Of a stretch of DNA of 64,000 nt, positions 59,090 through 64,000 are shown in pieces. Every line of letters begins with the position of its first letter. Position 1 is the stretch's first letter. The position numbers and the translations under genes are program-made. Location of the stretch: positions 1 through 64,000 of the forward strand of contig JBPOHD010000037.1 in the NCBI GenBank assembly GCA_052035955.1, written 5' to 3'. The notes beneath the pieces were generated by a model. That model saw only the letters and a program-made list of their open reading frames with translations, had not been told where the DNA came from and did not search any database. The DNA is from JAEUNJ01 sp052035955. GTDB taxonomy: Bacteria; Pseudomonadota; Gammaproteobacteria; Burkholderiales; Rhodocyclaceae.

Positions 59090-60196
59090 GTGTCCATTAG
59101 CCCCGTCCAGGAAATCATCGCCGACCTCAAGGCCGGGAAAATGGTCGTCCTCGTGGACGAGGAAGACCGGGAGAACGAAGGCGACCTGGTCCTGGCGGCG
59201 GAGCACGTGACGCCGGAGGCGATCAACTTCATGGCCAGGTTCGGCCGCGGCCTGATCTGCCTGACCCTCACCGAGTCCCGTTGCCGGCAGCTCGAGCTGC
59301 CCCTGATGGTGCGCGACAACAAGACGCCCCACGGTACGGCCTTCACGGTGTCCATCGAGGCCGCCGAGGGCGTGACGACGGGCATCTCGGCCCATGACCG
59401 CTCGCGCACGGTGCAGGCCGCCGTGGCGAAGAACGCGCGGCCGGCCGACATCGTGCAACCGGGACACATCTTCCCGCTGATGGCCCAGAAGGGCGGGGTG
59501 CTGGTGCGCGCCGGCCATACCGAGGCCGGCTGCGACCTGGCCCAGCTGGCCGGCCTGGAACCGGCGGCGGTGATCTGCGAAATCCTGAAGGACGACGGCA
59601 CCATGGCCCGCCTGCCGGACCTGCTGGAATTCGCCGCCGAGCACGGCTTGCGGATCGGCACCATCCGCGACCTGATCCATTACCGGTCGGAGAACGAGAA
59701 GCTGGTGGAATGCGTGGCCGACAAGGAAATCCGCTGCGCCCATGGCAGCTTCCGCCTGCGCGCCTTCGCCGACAAGACCTCCGGCGACCTGCACCTGGTG
59801 CTGACCCGGGGCGAGATCCGGCCGGAAACGGAAACCCTGGTGCGGGTGCACGAACCCATTTCGGTCCTGGATTTCCTCGACTGCGCCAGCGGCCGGCACA
59901 CCTTCAGCGTGGACCAGGCCATGCGCGTGATCGGCAAGGCGGAGAGCGGCGTCATCGTCCTGCTGCATCGACGGGAGGGGCAGCAGGACATGCTCGCCTC
60001 CCTGCGCGCCGACGCCGGTGAGAGCCGCCCGGCCGCCAAGTGGGACCCGCGCCTCTACGGCATCGGCGCCCAGATCCTGCGCGAGGTCGGGGTGCGCAGG
60101 ATGCGCCTGCTGGCCAGCCCGCGACGCATGCCCAGCATGGCCGGCTTCGGCCTCGAGGTCTGCGGCTATCTTTCGCCGGCCGAGGCCGGCCTGTGA
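59090..60196 (+). CDS. ribBA: RibBA: active RibB domain with degenerate RibA domain
   Basis: This 368-residue protein starts with a full 3,4-dihydroxy-2-butanone 4-phosphate synthase (RibB) domain: DEEDRENEGDL, GRGLICLTLT, TTGISAHDRSRT and RAGHTEAGCDLA. The C-terminal half (about residues 205–368) is a GTP cyclohydrolase II (RibA) domain in which the zinc-binding cysteines (CGSxxCDC) are missing; CASGRHTFSV is seen instead. The domain may be structural. The start is GTG. A separate active RibA is expected elsewhere. Confidence 0.92.
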   Translation: MSISPVQEIIADLKAGKMVVLVDEEDRENEGDLVLAAEHVTPEAINFMARFGRGLICLTLTESRCRQLELPLMVRDNKTPHGTAFTVSIEAAEGVTTGISAHDRSRTVQAAVAKNARPADIVQPGHIFPLMAQKGGVLVRAGHTEAGCDLAQLAGLEPAAVICEILKDDGTMARLPDLLEFAAEHGLRIGTIRDLIHYRSENEKLVECVADKEIRCAHGSFRLRAFADKTSGDLHLVLTRGEIRPETETLVRVHEPISVLDFLDCASGRHTFSVDQAMRVIGKAESGVIVLLHRREGQQDMLASLRADAGESRPAAKWDPRLYGIGAQILREVGVRRMRLLASPRRMPSMAGFGLEVCGYLSPAEAGL

Positions 60197-60212
60197 ATCC
60201 GGAAGGACTGTC

Positions 60213-60683
60213 ATGACCCAGTGCAAGGACGTGCGCGAGATCGATCCCGACCTGAAGGGCGAGCACCTGCGCATCGGCGTCGTCATGAGCCGTTTCAACA
60301 ACGACGTGGGCGAAGGCCTGCGTTCGGCCTGCTGCCGGCGCCTCGGGGAATTGGGGGTGAAGCCGGCCAACGTCACGGTGGCAACGGTGCCCGGAGCCCT
60401 GGAACTGCCCCTGGTATTGCAGACCATGGCACAAAGCGGCCGCTACGACGCCCTGGTCGCCCTGGGCTGCGTGATTCGGGGCGAGACCTACCATTTCGAG
60501 ATCGTTTCCAACGAGTCCGCGCGGGGCATCACCGATGTCCAGCTGGCGACGGGCATTCCCATCGCCAACGGCGTGCTGACGACCGAGAACGACGACCAGG
60601 CCCTGGTCCGGATGAGCGTCAAGGGCGCCGAGGCGGGGGAGGCGGCCATCGAGATGGCCAACCTGCTGCGGGCGGTCAAGTGA
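60213..60683 (+). CDS. ribH: Lumazine synthase
   Basis: This 156-residue enzyme has the typical blocks VVMSRFNNDVGEGL, VPGALELPLVLQTMA, GCVIRGETYHFEIVSNESA and GVLTTENDDQALVRM. It condenses the RibB product with the pyrimidine intermediate to form lumazine, and assembles as an icosahedral or pentameric shell. The stop overlaps the nusB GTG start by 4 bases. Confidence 0.96.
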   Translation: MTQCKDVREIDPDLKGEHLRIGVVMSRFNNDVGEGLRSACCRRLGELGVKPANVTVATVPGALELPLVLQTMAQSGRYDALVALGCVIRGETYHFEIVSNESARGITDVQLATGIPIANGVLTTENDDQALVRMSVKGAEAGEAAIEMANLLRAVK

Positions 60684-61153
60684 ACGGCGACCCCACCCCG
60701 GGTGACCGCAAGCCGGGCGGTCGGCCCGGCCCCTCGCCCCGCCGGCGGGCGCGGGAGTTCATCGTCCAGGGGCTCTATCAGCACCTGGTCGGTGGTCAGG
60801 ACGAGGCCGCCATCCGCGCCCAGGCCGAGGAGGTGGAGGGTTTCGAGAAGGCGGATCGCAGGCTCTACGGCGCCCTGCTGCGCGAGGTGCTGGATCGCCA
60901 GGCCGCACTTCAGGACTTGCTGGCCCCCCATGTGGACCGGCCATGGAACGAGGTCTCGCCGGTGGAGCGCGGCATCCTGCTGCTGGGCGCCTGCGAGCTG
61001 GGACACCATCCGGAAACCCCGTTCCGGGTAATCATCAACGAGGCCATCGAGCTGGCCAAGACCTATGGCGGCGCCGACGGCCACAAGTTCGTGAACGGGG
61101 TGCTGGACAAGCTGGCCCCGCAACTGCGTCCCGACGAGGCCAAGCGGCCCTGA
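60680..61153 (+). CDS. nusB: NusB, transcription antitermination factor
   Basis: This 157-residue all-helical protein has the NusB pattern RRRAREFIVQGLYQHL, VSPVERGILLLGACEL and FRVIINEAIELAKTYGG. It binds boxA RNA with NusE and promotes rRNA transcription. The start is GTG inside the ribH stop (GTGA), which couples translation. Confidence 0.95.
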   Translation: MNGDPTPGDRKPGGRPGPSPRRRAREFIVQGLYQHLVGGQDEAAIRAQAEEVEGFEKADRRLYGALLREVLDRQAALQDLLAPHVDRPWNEVSPVERGILLLGACELGHHPETPFRVIINEAIELAKTYGGADGHKFVNGVLDKLAPQLRPDEAKRP

Positions 61154-61206
61154 GCCGCCGCCGGGCACCCGATCCGGCGGCCCACCCTCCCAGCCAACCC
61201 GACGCC

Positions 61207-62166
61207 ATGCCTTCCGAGTTCGCGCTGATCGACCGCTACTTCCGGCGCCCGACGGCCCACACCCGGCTCGGTGTCGGCGACGACGGCGCCCTGGTCCGGG
61301 CGTCGCCGGGTACGGAACTCGTGATGTCCACCGACATGCTGGTATCGGGCACCCATTTCCTGCCCGACACCGATCCCGAGGCCCTGGGCTGGAAGGTCCT
61401 GGCGGTCAATGTCTCGGACATGGCGGCCATGGGGGCCGAGCCGCGCTGGGCGCTGCTGGCGGCCGCGCTCCCGGCGGCGACGGAGAGCTGGATCGAACGC
61501 TTCGCCCGCGGGTTTTTCGATTGCGCGGCGGCTTTCGGGGTGGACGTGGTCGGCGGCGACACGACGCGGGGGCCGCGCAATTTCTGCGTCACCATCATCG
61601 GCGAGGTCCCGGAAGGCCGCGCCCTGCTGCGCTCCGGAGGCCGGGCCGGCGACGACGTCTGGGTCTCCGGCGCACCGGGCCTGGCGGCCCTGGGCCTGGC
61701 CCACCTGCAGGGCGGCTGCCGGCTTTCCGAAGCGGTCCGCGACGAATGCCTGACCGCCCTCCACCGGCCCCGGCCCCGGGTGGCCCTGGGCCTCGCCCTG
61801 CGGGGCATTGCCAGCGCGGCCATCGACGTTTCCGACGGATTGCTGGGGGACCTGGGGCACATCCTGGCGGCGTCGGGGGTCGGCGCCGAACTGGACCTGG
61901 CGGCGATGCCGGCGGCGGCCCTGGCAGCCGCCCCGGACCCGGACCTCGGCCGCCATTGCCTGCTGGCGGGGGGTGATGACTACGAACTCCTGTTCACCGC
62001 TCCGGCCGATCGAAGCCCCCTCATCGACGCCCTGTCCGGTCAATTGGGGTTGGCGCTCACTCGCATCGGATCGCTGGTCGCGGATCATCCGGGAGAGAGC
62101 ATCGTGCGCGACGGGGACGGCAGGCCGGTAACGCTGGAGCGGACCGGCTACGACCATTTCGGCTGA
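61207..62166 (+). CDS. thiL: Thiamine-monophosphate kinase
   Basis: This 319-residue ATP-binding PurM-like kinase has GVGDDGALV, MSTDMLVSGTHF, WKVLAVNVSDMAAMGAEP, DVVGGDTTRG and AGGDDYELLFTA, all ThiL signatures. It makes thiamine pyrophosphate from thiamine monophosphate. It is followed by pgpA 8 bases later, the standard order. Confidence 0.95.
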   Translation: MPSEFALIDRYFRRPTAHTRLGVGDDGALVRASPGTELVMSTDMLVSGTHFLPDTDPEALGWKVLAVNVSDMAAMGAEPRWALLAAALPAATESWIERFARGFFDCAAAFGVDVVGGDTTRGPRNFCVTIIGEVPEGRALLRSGGRAGDDVWVSGAPGLAALGLAHLQGGCRLSEAVRDECLTALHRPRPRVALGLALRGIASAAIDVSDGLLGDLGHILAASGVGAELDLAAMPAAALAAAPDPDLGRHCLLAGGDDYELLFTAPADRSPLIDALSGQLGLALTRIGSLVADHPGESIVRDGDGRPVTLERTGYDHFG

Positions 62167-62174
62167 GCGATCCC

Positions 62175-62711
62175 ATGGCCAAGGCACCTCCACCCCCACT
62201 GAATTTCCTCCTTCGCCACCCGGCCCACCTGGTGGCCTGCGGTTTCGGGAGCGGACTGTCGGCCTTCGCGCCGGGGACCGCCGGCACCGTCTTCGCGTGG
62301 GCGACCTATCCCCTGCTGCGACTGGGCATGCCGGGCGACCTGAATTTCGCGTTGTTCCTGGTCTTCATGTTCCTGCTCGGCATCCATGCCTGCCAGGTCA
62401 CCGGCCGCTCCCTGGGCGTGGTGGACCACGGCGCCATCGTGTGGGACGAGATCGTGCCCTTCTGGGGCGTACTGCTACTGGCGCCCCAGGCCATGATGGA
62501 GACGCCGCACGGCGCGATGCTGTCGGTCAGCGGCCTGTTGTGGCAAACCGCCGCCTTCTTCCTGTTCCGCTTCTTCGACATCGTGAAGCCGCCGCCGGCC
62601 AGCTATTTCGACCGCCGGGTGAAGAACGGCTTCGGCGTCATGATGGACGACCTGGTGGCCGCGGCCTATACGGTGCTGGCCCTGGCGCTCGCCAAGTCGC
62701 TGCTCGGCTGA
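62175..62711 (+). CDS. pgpA: Phosphatidylglycerophosphatase A
   Basis: This 178-residue inner-membrane enzyme has four hydrophobic segments and the motifs GFGSGLSAFAPGTAGT, IVWDEIVPFW and FDIVKPPPASYFDR. It dephosphorylates phosphatidylglycerophosphate to phosphatidylglycerol. It lies between thiL and pncC with one-base to eight-base gaps. Confidence 0.94.
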   Translation: MAKAPPPPLNFLLRHPAHLVACGFGSGLSAFAPGTAGTVFAWATYPLLRLGMPGDLNFALFLVFMFLLGIHACQVTGRSLGVVDHGAIVWDEIVPFWGVLLLAPQAMMETPHGAMLSVSGLLWQTAAFFLFRFFDIVKPPPASYFDRRVKNGFGVMMDDLVAAAYTVLALALAKSLLG

Positions 62712-62712
62712 C

Positions 62713-63195
62713 ATGGACGAGGACCTGGCCGAACTGTCCCGGCGGGTGGGCGAGGCGCTGCTCGGGCATTCCCTGAGCCTGGCGACGGCCGAATCCTGCA
62801 CCGGCGGCTGGGTGGCCCAGGTGGTGACCCATACGGCCGGCAGTTCGGTCTGGTTCGAGCGGGGCTTCGTCACCTATGCCAACGACGCCAAGGTCGAGAT
62901 GCTCGGTGTCGCGCCGGCGACCCTGGAGCGCTGCGGCGCAGTCAGCGAGGAAACGGCCGCGGAGATGGCGACCGGCGCGCTTGCGTACTCCAAGGCGCTG
63001 ATTTCATTGGCGATCACCGGAATCGCCGGACCCTCGGGTGGCTCACCGGGTAAGCCAGTGGGCACCGTATGCTTTGCTTGGTGCCGCCGCAACGGCACGC
63101 CGGAGACGGATCGTCGGGTATTCGGAGGCGACCGGGAGGCCGTGCGCCAGCAGGCTGTCGAATTCGCGCTGGCAGGTCTGCTCGCGCGGCTCTAG
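62713..63195 (+). CDS. pncC: PncC (CinA C-terminal domain), NMN amidohydrolase
   Basis: This 160-residue enzyme has TAESCTGGWVAQVVTHTAGSS, VTYANDAKVEMLGV, GAVSEETAAEMATGA and ITGIAGPSGGSPGKPVGTV, the CinA-C/PncC pattern. It deamidates nicotinamide mononucleotide in NAD salvage. It often precedes recA, as here. Confidence 0.94.
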   Translation: MDEDLAELSRRVGEALLGHSLSLATAESCTGGWVAQVVTHTAGSSVWFERGFVTYANDAKVEMLGVAPATLERCGAVSEETAAEMATGALAYSKALISLAITGIAGPSGGSPGKPVGTVCFAWCRRNGTPETDRRVFGGDREAVRQQAVEFALAGLLARL

Positions 63196-63273
63196 GCCCG
63201 AGAAACGGCGCCGGTCCGGCAAAAACTGTGCCACGCATGCGATAATCGAATCGCCAAACGAAAGGACGCAACA

Positions 63274-64000
63274 ATGGACGACAACAAGGCGAAAGCCCTC
63301 CAGGCCGCCCTGGCCCAGATCGAGAAACAGTTCGGCAAGGGCTCCATCATGAAGATGGGGGAAGGCCAGATCGAGAACGACCTGCAGGTGGTGTCCACCG
63401 GCTCCCTGGGCCTCGACATCGCGCTGGGTATCGGCGGCCTGCCCCGGGGACGGGTGGTCGAGATCTACGGCCCGGAGTCCTCGGGCAAGACGACGCTCTG
63501 CCTCCAGGTGGTGGCGGAGGTCCAGAAACTGGGTGGCGTGGCCGCCTACATCGACGCCGAGAACGCGCTGGATCCGGTTTATGCCGGCAAGCTCGGGGTG
63601 AATGTTCCCGACCTGCTGATTTCCCAGCCGGACACGGGCGAGCAGGGGCTGGAGATCGCCGACATGCTGGTCCGCTCCGGCGGCGTCGACCTGATCGTCA
63701 TCGACTCGGTGGCCGCCCTGGTGCCGAAGGCGGAGATCGAAGGCGAGATGGGCGACCAGCTGCCCGGCCTGCAGGCCCGGCTGATGTCCCAGGCCCTGCG
63801 CAAGCTGACTTCCAACATCAAGCGCACCAATACACTCGTCATCTTCATCAACCAGATCCGCATGAAGATCGGTGTCATGTTCGGCAACCCGGAGACGACC
63901 ACCGGCGGCAATGCACTCAAGTTCTACGCATCGGTACGCATGGACATCCGGCGCACGGGCGCCATCAAGAAGGGCGAGGAGGTCGTCGGCAACGAGACCA
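63274..64000 (+). CDS. recA: RecA recombinase, N-terminal part (window-truncated)
   Basis: The first 242 codons are visible. RecA motifs are present: Walker A GPESSGKTT, catalytic Glu in YIDAENALDP, VIDSVAALVPKAE, and the L2-associated GNPETTTGGNALKFYASVR. In the Glu motif the residue after the catalytic Glu is Asn where His is common. The ribosome-binding site AAGGA precedes the ATG. No CTGT-N8-ACAG LexA box is evident in the 78 bases upstream. A GATAAT hexamer at 63241 could be the -10. The 3' end is outside the window. Confidence 0.97.
   Translation, partial: MDDNKAKALQAALAQIEKQFGKGSIMKMGEGQIENDLQVVSTGSLGLDIALGIGGLPRGRVVEIYGPESSGKTTLCLQVVAEVQKLGGVAAYIDAENALDPVYAGKLGVNVPDLLISQPDTGEQGLEIADMLVRSGGVDLIVIDSVAALVPKAEIEGEMGDQLPGLQARLMSQALRKLTSNIKRTNTLVIFINQIRMKIGVMFGNPETTTGGNALKFYASVRMDIRRTGAIKKGEEVVGNET

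Noticed and set aside
63196..63273. LexA (SOS) box in front of recA
   Set aside because: No CTGT-N8-ACAG pattern was found. Control may act from a promoter further upstream.

Overview
The window is high-GC chromosomal DNA (clearly above 60% by eye) from a betaproteobacterium, most likely Rhodocyclales. The evidence is gene order and family content: ubiE–Tim44–ubiJ, the block ribE–ribBA–ribH–nusB–thiL–pgpA–pncC–recA, a PEP-CTERM protein, and the oxygen-independent ubiquinone genes ubiU, ubiV and ubiT. The last point to a facultative anaerobe. No rRNA, tRNA or CRISPR array was seen.

Layout. 1–2.6 kb: the first codons of a transposase, a small orphan gene, an SPFH membrane protein and a repeat-filled gap. 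2.2–6.2 kb (minus strand): a zinc-ribbon membrane protein, a haem-binding DUF3365 protein, and ubiE/Tim44/ubiJ with a DUF971 gene. 6.2–8.3 kb: a Pho box followed by phoB-phoR. 8.3–15.3 kb (minus): two paralogous PilZ-motif proteins behind a HIT protein, then a NosD-like beta-helix protein, a class II glutamine amidotransferase, an unknown membrane protein and YjbQ. 15.7–20 kb: an iron-uptake operon behind a promoter whose -10 lies inside a Fur box (P19, porin, cupredoxin, polyferredoxin, HemP), with no visible FTR1 permease. 20–27 kb: ubiB, an autoregulated TetR–acetyltransferase pair, a sodium:solute symporter with a His-rich tail and a membrane-fused spermidine synthase. 27–31.5 kb: potABCD, interrupted by repeats twice.

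31.6–39 kb is the accessory-looking part. It holds two lower-GC SHOCT lipoproteins, a sigma-54 promoter with a PEP-CTERM protein, a PAS-LuxR regulator and a PhnD-like sensor with a hybrid kinase. 39–43 kb: indolepyruvate:ferredoxin oxidoreductase subunits with an arylacetate-CoA ligase. 43–46 kb: ubiUVT behind a textbook class II FNR promoter. 46–54 kb: VanZ, a MazG-like protein, DUF945, a second hybrid kinase behind 11-bp tandem repeats, a ferredoxin, a hydrolase and a NodIJ-type ABC exporter. 54–55.2 kb: a PIN toxin–antitoxin pair between two repeat blocks. 55–64 kb: a coiled-coil membrane protein, cutA-dsbD and the riboflavin-to-recA block, cut by the window end.

Two themes stand out. Respiratory adaptation is represented by aerobic (UbiE, UbiB, UbiJ) and anaerobic (UbiUVT) quinone genes in one window, with FNR, Fur and Pho sites readable upstream of their genes. 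Interspersed repeats are the other. One family gives short REP-like hairpins; the other is built on phrases such as CACCAAGG and GACGCAGAG. Both sit in gaps between genes, and in potD one repeat appears to encode the signal-peptide core.
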